Positions 29,530 to 39,461 of a stretch of DNA of 64,000 nt are shown here, piece after piece. The stretch lies in assembly GCA_003215795.1 (NCBI GenBank), contig QCJV01000003.1:46473-110472 (forward strand), read 5' to 3'. The notes below the pieces were generated by a model, which worked only from the letters and a program-made list of their open reading frames with translations, did no database searches and was not told the origin of the DNA. Within the stretch, counting starts at the first letter, position 1. Each line of letters begins with the position of its first letter. The translations under genes and the position numbers were made by a program. This DNA comes from Prochlorococcus sp. AG-409-F19. GTDB taxonomy: Bacteria > Cyanobacteriota > Cyanobacteriia > PCC-6307 > Cyanobiaceae.

Positions 29530-30600
29530 TTAACTAGATATCCTTGTACTTCTATCAAAATTAAGATGATCTATTGCTGCTGAAGTGACAATTCTTCCAC
29601 GAGGTGTTCTTTTTAAAAAACCAATCTGTAAAAGAAATGGCTCCACCACAGTTTCCAATGTCAAACTTTCTTCTCCTAATGCAGCAGCAATAGTCTCTAA
29701 TCCCACAGGTCCACTATCATGAGCTTCAATAATGAATGACAACAAACGTCTATCTGTCTGATCTAAGCCACACTCATCTACTTGATGCAATTTTAAAGAT
29801 TTATTCACTATATCTTTGTCAACAACCTGAATTCTGTCTTCGACAGTGGCAAAATCTCTGACTCTACGAAGCAATCTATTAGCAATTCGTGGAGTCCCTC
29901 TACAACGACGGGCAATTTCCATACTTCCTTCAGTAGATAAACGCAATCCCAAAAGATCTGCTGCTCTTTGGATAATCTTCTGAAGATCATCCAATTGATA
30001 AAAATTCAATCGATGTGTAATACCAAAACGATCTCTTAATGGTGAGCTAATTAAAGCAGGGCTAGTAGTTGCACCAATCAAAGTAAAGCGAGGAAGATCT
30101 ATTTCCCGTGTTCGTGCTGTTGCACCTTTCCCAACAGTTAAATCAAGTCGAAAGTCTTCTAATGCAGGGTATAAAAGCTCTTGCGCAACCTTTGAAAGTC
30201 TATGAATTTCATCAACAAACAATAATTCATGAGGTTTTAAGTTCAGTAATAAACCAATAATGTCTCTTGGTCTTTCTAAAGCTGGTGCACTGGTAATACG
30301 ACATTTAACCCCCAGCTCTCTGGCTAGAACTAAAGCCATAGTAGTTTTTCCCAAACCTGGAGGTCCATACAACAAAACATGATCCAAGGCTTCCTTTCTT
30401 GATAAGGATGCTTTGACAGAAATAGACAGTACTTCTTTTAATTCAGACTGACCTACAAAATCATTCCAAGATTGAGGCCTCAATGAATCGTCTTTACGTT
30501 TTTTTGTTTCCTCTTCAAGCCTTTTAGGATCCAACAACCTTGTCTTTCCATTAAGGTTATAGGAAGAAGGTTTCTTTGAGCCAGAAGACACAATTGCCAT
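29530..30600 (-). CDS. ruvB: Holliday junction branch-migration helicase RuvB
   Basis: RuvB is the AAA+ motor that drives branch migration of Holliday junctions with RuvA. Walker A is [15 protein letters not shown], Walker B is [11 protein letters not shown], and the sensor region reads [28 protein letters not shown] and the C-terminal winged helix ([13 protein letters not shown]) follow. The track opens with TTG at 30633. The ATG at 30600 gives [11 protein letters not shown], the normal N-terminus, and 356 residues. It heads an operon: TPR, M20 and small membrane protein genes follow without gaps. A 16-bp palindrome lies between it and divergent smpB. Confidence 0.97.
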   Translation of the reverse strand: MAIVSSGSKKPSSYNLNGKTRLLDPKRLEEETKKRKDDSLRPQSWNDFVGQSELKEVLSISVKASLSRKEALDHVLLYGPPGLGKTTMALVLARELGVKCRITSAPALERPRDIIGLLLNLKPHELLFVDEIHRLSKVAQELLYPALEDFRLDLTVGKGATARTREIDLPRFTLIGATTSPALISSPLRDRFGITHRLNFYQLDDLQKIIQRAADLLGLRLSTEGSMEIARRCRGTPRIANRLLRRVRDFATVEDRIQVVDKDIVNKSLKLHQVDECGLDQTDRRLLSFIIEAHDSGPVGLETIAAALGEESLTLETVVEPFLLQIGFLKRTPRGRIVTSAAIDHLNFDRSTRISS

Positions 30601-30624
30601 ATTCAAAGGATAGGGACAGTTGTG

Positions 30625-30640
30625 TACTCTCAAAAGAGTA
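30625..30640. promoter_or_regulatory. Palindrome between ruvB and smpB
   Basis: TACTCT-CAAA-AGAGTA is a perfect 6-bp inverted repeat in the 50-bp gap between the divergent ruvB and smpB genes. Its position fits an operator for either gene, or a short hairpin in the smpB leader. It is not a standard cyanobacterial LexA box (a GTAC...GTWC type), though it begins with GTAC-like bases. Confidence 0.35.
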
Positions 30641-30650
30641 ATGTCAGAAA

Positions 30651-31148
30651 ATGTCTAAAGCGAGTCATAAAACAAAGTCAAAACAAACAAACGGCAAGCT
30701 CACAAAAAACTTGGCAGAAAACCGTTTTGCTAGATATCAATATGAAATAATGGAGACATTGGAAGCAGGGATTGAACTTTTGGGAACAGAAGTTAAATCA
30801 ATACGGGCAGGGAATATTAATTTGAGAGACGGATTTTGTCTAATTCGTGATGGAAATATTCAGTTGCATAATGTTCATATCTCAAAATTTAATAACGCAA
30901 GTACTTTTTTCAATCATGATCCATTGCGAGTACGTCAATTATTAGCTCATCAAAAAGAAATAAATAAATTAGAGTCAAATCTAAATAAAAAAGGACTGAC
31001 ATTAATACCAATAAAACTTTACCTGAAGGGTTCATGGATAAAAATAACAATAGGTCTTGGCAAAGGTAAAAAGCTTCATGACAAACGAGAATCTGAAAAA
31101 AGAAAACAAACTGCTAAAGAAACTAAGGAAGCACTTTCTCGCTATTAA
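30651..31148 (+). CDS. smpB: SsrA-binding protein SmpB
   Basis: SmpB binds tmRNA and brings it to stalled ribosomes for trans-translation. [32 protein letters not shown] and [24 protein letters not shown] are the conserved OB-fold strands. [32 protein letters not shown] precedes the basic tail. The length of 165 residues is normal. It starts with ATG at 30651. A second small gene follows on the same strand after 33 bp. No tmRNA gene is seen in the window. Confidence 0.97.
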   Translation: MSKASHKTKSKQTNGKLTKNLAENRFARYQYEIMETLEAGIELLGTEVKSIRAGNINLRDGFCLIRDGNIQLHNVHISKFNNASTFFNHDPLRVRQLLAHQKEINKLESNLNKKGLTLIPIKLYLKGSWIKITIGLGKGKKLHDKRESEKRKQTAKETKEALSRY

Positions 31149-31181
31149 TATATATTCGTAAACAAATGATTCTATTTCAGT

Positions 31182-31412
31182 ATGAATAGAGAACAAAAAA
31201 GAATCACATTAAAGTTGCAACGAGAAAAGTTAATGAGTGAGCTAGATAAGGTTTACAAAAATGCATTTAATGAACTTAGTAGTTTAGATATTGAAGAAGG
31301 CTCATTAGCAAAACTCTCACAAATATTTCTTTTATCTAGAGAGGCAGCGATGAATTCATTACAAAAAGAAATAGAAAAGCCAATCATTACTCAATCGCCT
31401 CAAAAAGAATAA
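31182..31412 (+). CDS. Small helical hypothetical protein
   Basis: I do not recognise this protein of 76 residues. It is charged and mostly helical (KRITLKLQREKLMSELDKVYKN and IFLLSREAAMNSLQKEIE), with coiled-coil-like spacing. No membrane segment or signal peptide is visible. It starts with ATG 33 bp after smpB and could be co-transcribed. Coding is supported by the sensible start and the coherent composition, but nothing is known of its role. A 172-bp gap follows. Confidence 0.6.
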   Translation: MNREQKRITLKLQREKLMSELDKVYKNAFNELSSLDIEEGSLAKLSQIFLLSREAAMNSLQKEIEKPIITQSPQKE

Positions 31413-31584
31413 ATCAAAATGAAAATCGAAAAATATCATCTTTCCTAGAAATTACGAAAAATCGCAAATGTCAGGAAACCCTTGCAAATAAAAAATTTTT
31501 TTTTGGGTTAAGTGGCGTTAAATTGCACAAATATGCTCTGATTTTATACAAAAAACAATTTCTTGGGCAGTTGAAACCTGGAAA

Positions 31585-31848
31585 TTATTTTGCATCTGAG
31601 GGTGGCTCAAGGCTCACATTATCTGGAGGAGGGGTTGGGTCAGGATCTGCAATCAACATATGTTGCAAAACAATTTCAGGACGCTCACTATCCCTCCATC
31701 TGATGCGATAGGCAGGCATTTTAGTCCCACGACTAGTTGTCTGCTCTACAGGCTCCATCACCCAACCTCGTCTAGAACGACCTTGAGGATTGCGCTTAAC
31801 CACAGCATCAGTGTGCTTAAACCTGAAACCAACGCGCTCTCCGCTCAT
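31585..31848 (-). CDS. Conserved-looking hypothetical protein
   Basis: This protein of 87 residues is rich in Arg and Pro. It begins MSGERVGFRFKHTDAVVKRN and ends in a Pro/Asp-rich tail (DPDPTPPPDN). It contains tryptophans in RRGWVMEP and IRWRDSERPE, and I do not recognise a domain. Its base composition is richer in G and C than its neighbours. It starts with ATG at 31848, 53 bp after the lysS stop on the same strand, so it may be the last gene of that transcript. A plus-strand frame on the same bases (31523-31711) looks like a shadow. Confidence 0.65.
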   Translation of the reverse strand: MSGERVGFRFKHTDAVVKRNPQGRSRRGWVMEPVEQTTSRGTKMPAYRIRWRDSERPEIVLQHMLIADPDPTPPPDNVSLEPPSDAK

Positions 31849-31901
31849 CCCTGGACGTCTTCATACTTGCTCTATTATCCACTTTGATGGCCCCCTTTTG
31901 A

Positions 31902-33410
31902 TTACTGAGAACCGGCCTCAGGTCGAAGCAATGGAAAAGCAATAACATCTCTTATAGATGAACTATCTGTTAAAAGCATTACTAAACGATCAATCCCAAT
32001 ACCAAGACCACCAGTCGGAGGCATTCCTACCTCTAAAGCATTAAGAAAATCTTCATCTATAGAATGCGCTTCTATGTCACCATCATTTTTACGATTCTGT
32101 TGCTCCTGAAGGCGCTCTCGTTGATCAACTGGATCAATTAATTCGCTAAAAGCATTAGCAGTCTCTCGTCCAGCAATAAACAATTCAAATCTCTCGACCA
32201 TCCCTTCCTTGCTACGGTGTTTTCTAGCTAAGGGCGATATTTCAATTGGATAATCAATAACAAAAGTAGGCTGAATTAATTTTGGTTCTACGTGTTGCTC
32301 AAAAACCTCATTAATGAGTCTGCCAACAGAATTAGCTTCGTCAGAAACTTCTAAACCAGCATCAAGCATTGCAGAAGAAGCCTTTTTTAGATCATTACCA
32401 AAAGTAGAAAAATCTAGCCCAGTTGCTTCTAAAACAAGATTCTTCATAGTTTCTCTTCGCCAAGGGGGCGTGAGGTCCAATTCTGTTCCTTGATAAGAAA
32501 TTTTTGTAGATCTACAAATCTGCAAACAAATTGATGAAACCAATTGTTCTGTCAAATTCATCATCTGGTTGTAATCAGCAAAAGCTTGATAAATCTCTAC
32601 TGATGTGAATTCAGGATTATGTCTTGTGCTAATACCTTCATTCCTAAAGATACGACCAAGCTCATAAACTCGTTCAAAACCTCCTACGACTAACCGCTTT
32701 AAATGTAGTTCTGTCGCTATTCTCAGATACAAAGGCATATCAAACGTGTTGTGATGAGTAATAAATGGTCTTGCTTCAGCACCACCAGCTTCTGATTGCA
32801 AAACAGGAGTTTCAATCTCCAAAAAACCACGGTCATCCAACCATCTACGTATTGCACTAATAGCCAAGGCTCTTTTCTTAAAGGTCTTTCGTGTCTCAGG
32901 GTTCACAATTAAATCAAGATAACGCTGCCTATACCTCTTTTCAATGTCTGAAAGACCATGCCATTTGTCAGGTAATGGTTGGAGAGATTTAGATAACATT
33001 GTCCAAGATTGAACCTTTACAGATAATTCACCACGATCTGTTCGCCTCAAGACTCCATGGACTCCTAACCAATCTCCTGTATCAACAAAATCCGTAATTT
33101 GCTTAAATGCACTCGGTTCTTGTAACTCAGGACTAAATTCTTGAAGGGTGGCTTTTTCCAAAAATAATTGAATCGATCCACTTTCATCAGACAAAGTAAA
33201 AAAAGCCAGCTTGCCCATAACGCGCCGGGCAAGAATACGTCCTGCGAGGCAAACTTCCACATTCCTCTCTTGGCCATTAGGCAAATCCTTATGCTCTAGC
33301 TGTAACTGAGCAGCTGTAGAAGTAGATTGAAAGCTAATGGCATAAGGCTCCCTGCCAACTTTTCGCAATGCAGCAGCCTTAGCTATACGAGTTTCTCTTA
33401 AGTCAGCCAA
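31902..33410 (-). CDS. lysS: Lysyl-tRNA synthetase (class II)
   Basis: LysS charges tRNA-Lys. It has an N-terminal OB-fold tRNA-binding domain ([19 protein letters not shown]). Class II motifs follow: motif 2 in [22 protein letters not shown] and motif 3 in [13 protein letters not shown]. The length of 502 residues is typical. The start is TTG at 33410, giving [19 protein letters not shown], which matches related N-termini from memory; no upstream ATG is in frame. It lies downstream of rpaB on the same strand after about 80 bp. Confidence 0.97.
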   Translation of the reverse strand: MADLRETRIAKAAALRKVGREPYAISFQSTSTAAQLQLEHKDLPNGQERNVEVCLAGRILARRVMGKLAFFTLSDESGSIQLFLEKATLQEFSPELQEPSAFKQITDFVDTGDWLGVHGVLRRTDRGELSVKVQSWTMLSKSLQPLPDKWHGLSDIEKRYRQRYLDLIVNPETRKTFKKRALAISAIRRWLDDRGFLEIETPVLQSEAGGAEARPFITHHNTFDMPLYLRIATELHLKRLVVGGFERVYELGRIFRNEGISTRHNPEFTSVEIYQAFADYNQMMNLTEQLVSSICLQICRSTKISYQGTELDLTPPWRRETMKNLVLEATGLDFSTFGNDLKKASSAMLDAGLEVSDEANSVGRLINEVFEQHVEPKLIQPTFVIDYPIEISPLARKHRSKEGMVERFELFIAGRETANAFSELIDPVDQRERLQEQQNRKNDGDIEAHSIDEDFLNALEVGMPPTGGLGIGIDRLVMLLTDSSSIRDVIAFPLLRPEAGSQ

Positions 33411-33489
33411 CGGAAAAATGAAAAGGAGATATTTATATTGAGATTAGTTAGTCAAGAGAATAAAAAAAGTAATTTTTTATATTTAAGAG

Positions 33490-34293
33490 CTAACAGGAGG
33501 GAACTTCCCCCAATCTCTGAGAAGAATACCCAATTCCTCTAACAGTAAGTATTAATTCAGGATTGCGAGGATCAGGTTCTAGTTTCCCTCTTAAACGTGC
33601 AACATATACATCAACCACTCTGAGATCAGCAGCTCGACGAGGAGGATATCCCCACAGCTGTTCCAAGATCTCTGCTCGTGGTACAACCTTCCCAGGATCA
33701 CGGAAAAGCAATTCAAGCAAGCTAAATTCTGTATAAGTTAGTCCAATCCTTTCCCCACCTCTACTTACTTGTCTCCGGTTAGTATCAACAACTAATTCCC
33801 CTAGTTTCATAACTCCTTGCCCTGCAGGGATCTCCCTTGGTTCAGCAACAGATGCACCAGGACCCATTCTACGCAAAATTGTAGCTATTCTTGCTTCTAA
33901 TTCTTTTGGACTAAACGGCTTAGATAAGTAATCATCAGCCCCTAAATCCAACCCTGCAACCCGCTCAGAAATAGCCTCAAGAGCACTAAGAAAAATTATT
34001 GGGACAATTGATTCGGCCCTTAATCTCCTACAAACTGCAAATCCATCCAATTTTGGGAGCATTACATCCAAAACAACCAGGTCAGGAGATTCCTTATGAA
34101 ATACGTCTAAAGCCTCTTCTCCATCTTTGGCAGAAACAACTTTATAGCCAGATAACTCAAGTCTTGTAACTAAGACTTTTAAAACTGCGGGTTCATCATC
34201 AACAACCAAAATAGTTGCATTATTTCGAGATGAAGCCGTTGAGACAGATCCATCTTTGCTCTTCTCAAGCATGGATGAACCTTCTTCATACAT
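33490..34293 (-). CDS. rpaB: Response regulator RpaB
   Basis: RpaB is the OmpR-type response regulator of cyanobacteria and plastids (Ycf27). It controls photosystem and high-light genes. The receiver domain (about residues 28-140) has ILVVDDEPAVLKVL, the phosphoacceptor Asp in VVLDVMLPKLDG, and a Lys in YLSKPFSPKE. The C-terminal winged helix shows YTEFSLLELLFRDPGKVV and VDVYVARLRGKLE. The 267-residue length is a little long because of an N-terminal tail; a second ATG at 34272 is a possible start. It has a 208-bp upstream region after mreD and is followed by lysS. Confidence 0.95.
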   Translation of the reverse strand: MYEEGSSMLEKSKDGSVSTASSRNNATILVVDDEPAVLKVLVTRLELSGYKVVSAKDGEEALDVFHKESPDLVVLDVMLPKLDGFAVCRRLRAESIVPIIFLSALEAISERVAGLDLGADDYLSKPFSPKELEARIATILRRMGPGASVAEPREIPAGQGVMKLGELVVDTNRRQVSRGGERIGLTYTEFSLLELLFRDPGKVVPRAEILEQLWGYPPRRAADLRVVDVYVARLRGKLEPDPRNPELILTVRGIGYSSQRLGEVPSC

Positions 34294-34501
34294 AGTGATG
34301 ATCTTTCACTCAGCCCTAATAATAATCTTACACCCCCAACCTAATGCAGTTCCTATAACCACAAATATTATATTTTTCCAATTTCTTTAACATTTGACAG
34401 GCATTGGCGCCTAATAAACAAATCATTCTGAATATTGGAACCTATATTCGATTACTTTTTTCGATAACTTGACAAACTAGACATCTTCTTCCTTTAAATT
34501 T

Positions 34502-34999
34502 CTAGGGCTTTCCTCGAAAAAAAGTATTTAAAGATAGTGAACAAAGCAATGGGGCAATAAGTCCAGAAACTATTGATCCTGCCAATACAGTGTGCAAAGC
34601 CCAGACATTAAAAAAGCTTCCTTGAAATTGAAAACTTTGTTGAAGCCATATGCTAAAACCACTAAGAAAAGATCCAAATAAAATCAGGGTGCCAAGTACA
34701 AAACTTTTATCCGAATATTTTCTCTTTCTACCTAAGCAACCCCACCAATAACCAAGAAAAATCAGAGCAGGTATCTGTGACGAACCATCGAGATTAAGTC
34801 CATCCAAAATAATTCCTAAACAAAATCCAGCAAATAATCCTGCAAAAGGTCCTTCTTCTAAGGCCCAGGGTAATAACCACAACTCAGCCCACCTTGGACC
34901 AACTCCTGAAATAGAAAGCCAAGTTGGAGAAACTAGTGTCATCAAAGGTACCAACAAAGCTAAACACTTATACAAAATTCTATTCTTATCTCTTTTCAT
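34502..34999 (-). CDS. mreD: Rod shape-determining protein MreD
   Basis: MreD is the membrane partner of MreC in the cell-wall elongation complex. It has about five hydrophobic segments, including LALLVPLMTLVSP and FAGLFAGFCLGIILDGLN. The track begins with TTG at 35044 inside mreC. ATG at 34999 (MKRDKNRILYK) gives 165 residues, a family-like length, and overlaps mreC by 14 bp. MreD proteins diverge strongly, so the call rests partly on gene order. It is the last gene of the mreBCD run. Confidence 0.9.
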   Translation of the reverse strand: MKRDKNRILYKCLALLVPLMTLVSPTWLSISGVGPRWAELWLLPWALEEGPFAGLFAGFCLGIILDGLNLDGSSQIPALIFLGYWWGCLGRKRKYSDKSFVLGTLILFGSFLSGFSIWLQQSFQFQGSFFNVWALHTVLAGSIVSGLIAPLLCSLSLNTFFRGKP

Positions 35000-35741
35000 T
35001 GCTCCTCTGAACTCGAACCCAATCAATAGCCTCTGGCGATGCAATTAACTGAACAACAGCATATGGGGAGGGAAGATTTTGCTCATCAATTGACTGAATC
35101 ACTCCCACTGGAAGATTTGGTGGCATAAGAGTACTCACCGGTGAAGTACTAACAATGTCGCCTAATTTTGCATCAGGCATTTTCTCTAGAAAGTTTAGCT
35201 GCGGACGATTAGTCCCTATCCCAGTTAAAACCCCATGCACCTTCGAACGCTCAATCCATACTCCCAGCTTAGTTGCTGGTGCTGTCAACAATCTCACCCT
35301 AGAAGTTGTAAGGGTCACAGTTTCAATTAGCCCAAGCAATCCTCCAGGGCCAAGCACTGCATCACCTGCATTGATTCCATCTTTAGCACCTTTGTTCAAC
35401 TCCAATTGCTGCCAGAAATCTTTCGATCTTCTAGAAATGACAGCAGCTGAAACCTGATTCTTTTTACTGGAATTCTGCAACTTTAATATCTGCCTAAGTC
35501 GTTGATTATCTTTTTCTAATAAGTCAATTCTGATTTGTTGCTCCAAATTAGTGCCATTTACAATCCATTCCTTCTGAGCAGTACCAGGCCAAAAAGGTCT
35601 GGAAAAAACAGCAAATATATCAAGAAGAAAAGCTCCTTTAGAAAAGCGAATAAAAAGCAAAAATATACTTAGAAAAAACCAATACCAAAAACTTTTTCTA
35701 GACCACCAACGAAAAGCTACTTTTCGTCGAGTATTAACCAT
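34986..35741 (-). CDS. mreC: Rod shape-determining protein MreC
   Basis: MreC is a membrane-anchored periplasmic protein that links MreB to the peptidoglycan synthesis machinery. One transmembrane helix (FWYWFFLSIFLLFIRF) lies near residue 20. A short coiled-coil region follows (LEQQIRIDLLEKDNQRLRQIL), then the beta-rich domain with AVLGPGGLLGLIETV and GDIVSTSP. The length of 251 residues is normal. It starts with ATG 4 bp after the mreB stop and overlaps mreD by 14 bp. Confidence 0.95.
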   Translation of the reverse strand: MVNTRRKVAFRWWSRKSFWYWFFLSIFLLFIRFSKGAFLLDIFAVFSRPFWPGTAQKEWIVNGTNLEQQIRIDLLEKDNQRLRQILKLQNSSKKNQVSAAVISRRSKDFWQQLELNKGAKDGINAGDAVLGPGGLLGLIETVTLTTSRVRLLTAPATKLGVWIERSKVHGVLTGIGTNRPQLNFLEKMPDAKLGDIVSTSPVSTLMPPNLPVGVIQSIDEQNLPSPYAVVQLIASPEAIDWVRVQRSNEKR

Positions 35742-35745
35742 ACAA

Positions 35746-36798
35746 TTAGTCTCTTACAGCATTTCTAGCAAAATCAGGAGTATCAACAACTCTTTTTAAG
35801 CGTCTAAAGTCATCTAAAACATGTCCACATCCATTCACAACACACAACAATGGGTCTTCAGCTACATGTGTAAAGATACCCGTCTCATGGCTTACCAAGT
35901 CGCTTATACCTCTTACTAATGCTCCACCTCCTGCAAGCATGATGCCTCTATCGACAATATCTGCAGCCAATTCAGGTGGGGTTCTCTCTAAAACGCGTTT
36001 AACAGCTTCAACAATTTTATTAAGCGGCTCAGACATTGCTTCTCGCAACTCACCAGCTTGCAAAGTAATCGAACGAGGCAACCCAGAAAGCAAATGGAGT
36101 CCTCGAACATCCATTGATTGCAAGTCAAATTCATTATTAGGAAAAGCAGACCCAATGCGAATCTTTATTTCTTCTGCAGTTCTTTCGCCAACAACCAAAT
36201 TTTGGACCTTCTTCAAATAAGTTGCTATCGCATCATTTATCTCATCACCAGCAACTCGCACAGATTCACTAAGTACTGTTCCACCTAAACTAAGGACTGC
36301 AACCTCTGTCGTTCCTCCACCAATGTCAACAATCATAGTCCCTATTGGTTCGGTTACAGGTAAATGTGCACCAATGGCAGCTGCTACAGGTTCATCAATT
36401 AAATGAACTTCTCTAGCTCCTGCTAGACCAGCTTCTCGAACTGCTCTACGCTCAACACTAGTTACCCCACTGGGTATTCCGACAACTAATCTTGGAGCAA
36501 GAATTCCACGCCCTTCATTACATTTTTGAATAAAAGACTTGAGCATTTGCTCTGCAGCATCAAAATCAGCAATCACTCCATCTCTTAAAGGCCTAACTGC
36601 TCGAATATTGCCAGGAGTACGGCCTAACATCAATTTGGCATCATCACCAACCGCCAATGGCTCGCCTTCCTCTAGATCCATGGCTACTACAGATGGTTCT
36701 TCTAAAACAATTCCTTTTCCTTGAACGTAAATCAAAGTATTTGCAGTTCCAAGATCTATACCAATATCACGCGATAAACGAAAACGTCTGAAAAACAC
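35746..36798 (-). CDS. mreB: Rod shape-determining protein MreB
   Basis: MreB is the bacterial actin that organises lateral wall growth. Actin-fold motifs are present: phosphate 1 DLGTANTLIYV, phosphate 2 IVDIGGGTTEVAVLSLGG and the adenosine motif GIMLAGGGALVRG. Its 350 residues are typical. The frame begins with GTG at 36798 to give MFFRRFRLSRDIGIDLG, the normal MreB start; no ATG fits better. It leads the mreB-mreC-mreD operon. Confidence 0.97.
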   Translation of the reverse strand: MFFRRFRLSRDIGIDLGTANTLIYVQGKGIVLEEPSVVAMDLEEGEPLAVGDDAKLMLGRTPGNIRAVRPLRDGVIADFDAAEQMLKSFIQKCNEGRGILAPRLVVGIPSGVTSVERRAVREAGLAGAREVHLIDEPVAAAIGAHLPVTEPIGTMIVDIGGGTTEVAVLSLGGTVLSESVRVAGDEINDAIATYLKKVQNLVVGERTAEEIKIRIGSAFPNNEFDLQSMDVRGLHLLSGLPRSITLQAGELREAMSEPLNKIVEAVKRVLERTPPELAADIVDRGIMLAGGGALVRGISDLVSHETGIFTHVAEDPLLCVVNGCGHVLDDFRRLKRVVDTPDFARNAVRD

Positions 36799-36934
36799 GG
36801 TCTTACCAAAAAATGTTATTAGTAACCAAGACTAGAAGAATCTTCAAAAAAAACAAAAAGTCGTTTCAGAAAAAACACTTTTTACTTACTGAGATGCCAA
36901 GCTATAATTTTTCCAGTAACTAACATCATAAATA

Positions 36935-37306
36935 ATGAGTATTAATGCTATTAATCTTGTAGGAAGAGCAGGACGAGACCCTGAAGTGAGATATTTCGAA
37001 TCAGGCAGTATAGTTGCTAACTTGACACTTGCTGTAAATAGACGCAGTAAGAATGAAGAACCTGATTGGTTTAATCTAGAAATATGGGGTAAACAAGCTC
37101 AAGTAGCTGCTGATTATGTAAAGAAAGGTTCACTCTTAGGAATAAGTGGAAGTTTTAAATTAGATCAATGGAAGGATAAAAATACTGGAGAAAATAAATC
37201 TAAACCAGTTATCCGAGTAGATAGGCTAGATCTTTTAGGATCAAAAAGAGATTCTATTAATAATGAATCATCTAACAATCAATACAGTAACAATATTCCA
37301 TTCTAA
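36935..37306 (+). CDS. ssb: Single-stranded DNA-binding protein
   Basis: SSB coats single-stranded DNA in replication, repair and recombination. The OB fold begins MSINAINLVGRAGRDPEVRYF, with LAVNRRSKNEEPDWFNLEIWGKQAQ and LLGISGSFKLDQWKD following. Its 123 residues put it among the shorter forms. The C-terminal tip reads NNQYSNNIPF: the IPF is kept but the usual acidic residues before it are missing. That tip is where SSB normally docks repair and replication partners. It starts with ATG and ends overlapping convergent dedA by 4 bp. Confidence 0.95.
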   Translation: MSINAINLVGRAGRDPEVRYFESGSIVANLTLAVNRRSKNEEPDWFNLEIWGKQAQVAADYVKKGSLLGISGSFKLDQWKDKNTGENKSKPVIRVDRLDLLGSKRDSINNESSNNQYSNNIPF

Positions 37307-37959
37307 TTTAATTTCTTAGCAAAAAAGGAGCGTATACATAACCAAACAAATGCAATAGATATCAAAAGAGCCAATATAAATTTAATGCCCTTTGAAAACG
37401 GCTCAATCCAGATTTCGACTGCACTGTAACTTTCACCTAAAAGTATGCCTGAAACTGTTAAGAACACAATCCACAGAAAACTGCCTGCAGTTGTCCAAAA
37501 TATGAAAGGTGTTAGAGGCATTAATTCAATGCCAGCAGGCACAGAAATTAATGTACGTATACCAGGAATCAACCTTCCCCAAAAAACCAATGCTATTCCA
37601 TACTTAGAAAACCAACTATGGCTTTTGTTTAATTCATTAGGTCTTATACCTAACCATTTCCCATATTTATTCAGCCAAATCTCTATCTTTTCTTCATTCA
37701 CTAATCTGCCTAATCCATACCAAGGGAATGCGCCTAATACCGTACCAATAAGACCTGCAATAATAACTGGGAAAAAACTTAATTGACCTTGAGAAACATA
37801 AAAACCACCAAGGGGCATAATTAATTCAGAGGGTATAGGTGGAAACAAATTCTCTAAAAACATAGCAATTAAAATTGCCCCATAACCAATCCACTGATTA
37901 GACTCAACTGCATTACCAATTAGATCAGGTAATGAGAGTAAGGTATCAGCAATATTCAT
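37303..37959 (-). CDS. DedA family membrane protein
   Basis: This is a protein of 218 residues with several hydrophobic segments. It contains the DedA-typical FLENLFPPIPSELIMPLGG and FWGRLIPGIRTLISVPAG, whose conserved acid and arginines are needed for activity in the family. DedA members are lipid flippases or proton-dependent transporters that maintain envelope integrity; the exact substrate here is unknown. It starts with ATG at 37959, 27 bp downstream of ahcY on the same strand, and converges on ssb. Confidence 0.92.
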   Translation of the reverse strand: MNIADTLLSLPDLIGNAVESNQWIGYGAILIAMFLENLFPPIPSELIMPLGGFYVSQGQLSFFPVIIAGLIGTVLGAFPWYGLGRLVNEEKIEIWLNKYGKWLGIRPNELNKSHSWFSKYGIALVFWGRLIPGIRTLISVPAGIELMPLTPFIFWTTAGSFLWIVFLTVSGILLGESYSAVEIWIEPFSKGIKFILALLISIAFVWLCIRSFFAKKLN

Positions 37960-37986
37960 GTATTGATTTTACAAAGTTAGTTCTTA

Positions 37987-39417
37987 TTAATAACGGTATT
38001 GATCAGGTTTATAAGGGCCTTGCACAGGGACGTTAATATAATCAGCTTGTTCACTCGTAAGTTGTGTTAATTTAGCGCCAATTTTGTCTAAATGAAGGCG
38101 GGCAACCATCTCATCAAGATGTTTAGGTAAAACATAAACATTGTTATTATAATCTTTCCCTTTAGTAAATAATTCTATCTGCGCTAAAACTTGATTTGTA
38201 AATGAATTGCTCATTACAAAGCTTGGATGACCAGTGGCACATCCCAAGTTTACTAAACGACCTTCAGCTAAAAGAATTATCTTATTACCGCTCGGAAGAG
38301 TTATGTGATCAACTTGGGGCTTAATGTTCTCCCATTGATAAGACTTTAACGAAGCAACATCAATTTCATTGTCAAAATGACCAATGTTAGAAACTATGGC
38401 TTCATCTTTCATTCGAATTAAGTGCTCATGACAAATCACCTGATAATTACCAGTGGCAGTAACAAAAATATCAATTTGTTCGACCACATCGTCTAATCGA
38501 ACGACTCTGTATCCCTCCATTGCAGCTTGCAAAGCACAAATTGGGTCAATTTCGGCAATCATTACTGATGCACCAAGTCCTCTTAAAGATTGAGCAGAAC
38601 CTTTCCCAACATCGCCATATCCAATAACTAAAGCCACTTTGCCAGCTACCATTACATCAGTTGCTCTCTTAATGCCATCTACTAGAGATTCGCGGCAACC
38701 ATAAAGATTATCAAATTTACTCTTAGTAACTGAGTCATTAACATTAATTGCTGGAAAAGGGAGTTCACCAGTCTTTTGCATTTGATATAACCTTGCAACT
38801 CCAGTAGTTGTTTCTTCAGTCACCCCCTGAATCATCCCTTTAATGCGTGAATAAAATGATGGGTCTTCAGACAATTTTTTGCGAATAGAAGAAAATAAGG
38901 CTATCTCTTCTTCGTTGGAAGGGCTTTCCAACACAGAAAGATCCTGAGAAGCTTTATCGCCAAGAATGACTAAACCAGTTGCATCGCCACCATCATCCAA
39001 AATCATATTCGGTCCTTTCAATTCACCCCACTCAAGAATTCGATGGGTATAAGACCAATATTCATTTAATGTTTCTCCTTTTTTGGCGAACACTGGGATC
39101 CCATTTTTTGCAATCGCTGAGGCTGCATGATCTTGTGTAGAAAAAATATTGCAAGAGGCCCATCTAACTTGAGCTCCTAATGCAACTAAAGTTTCTATCA
39201 ACACTCCTGTCTGAATTGTCATATGAAGGCTTCCAGCAATACGAGCACCCTTCAACGGCTTTTCTGTACTATATTTTTCACGCAATGCCATTAATCCAGG
39301 CATCTCTTTCTCCGCTATAGCAAGCTCTTTACGACCAAAATCAGCAAGTTCGATATCTGCGACTTCATAAAATGAATCATCAACTAATTTTGAACTGGAT
39401 ACTGTAGAAGAAACCAT
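37987..39417 (-). CDS. ahcY: Adenosylhomocysteinase
   Basis: This NAD-dependent enzyme splits S-adenosylhomocysteine to adenosine and homocysteine, clearing the inhibitor formed by methyltransferases. [20 protein letters not shown], the NAD-binding [19 protein letters not shown] and [14 protein letters not shown] are clear. The C-terminus ends [10 protein letters not shown], the family's hallmark. The track starts with TTG at 39426; ATG at 39417 gives 476 residues and is preferred. tsaE diverges 44 bp away, leaving little room for a leader riboswitch. Confidence 0.98.
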   Translation of the reverse strand: MVSSTVSSSKLVDDSFYEVADIELADFGRKELAIAEKEMPGLMALREKYSTEKPLKGARIAGSLHMTIQTGVLIETLVALGAQVRWASCNIFSTQDHAASAIAKNGIPVFAKKGETLNEYWSYTHRILEWGELKGPNMILDDGGDATGLVILGDKASQDLSVLESPSNEEEIALFSSIRKKLSEDPSFYSRIKGMIQGVTEETTTGVARLYQMQKTGELPFPAINVNDSVTKSKFDNLYGCRESLVDGIKRATDVMVAGKVALVIGYGDVGKGSAQSLRGLGASVMIAEIDPICALQAAMEGYRVVRLDDVVEQIDIFVTATGNYQVICHEHLIRMKDEAIVSNIGHFDNEIDVASLKSYQWENIKPQVDHITLPSGNKIILLAEGRLVNLGCATGHPSFVMSNSFTNQVLAQIELFTKGKDYNNNVYVLPKHLDEMVARLHLDKIGAKLTQLTSEQADYINVPVQGPYKPDQYRY

Positions 39418-39461
39418 AATTAACAAGAAGCAAAGTGTTTTAGAAAATCAAATTTTGAACC

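Noticed and set aside
31523-31711. 62-codon plus-strand frame near 31.6 kb
   Set aside because: It overlaps the better-supported minus-strand gene 31585-31848 and has a low-complexity middle.
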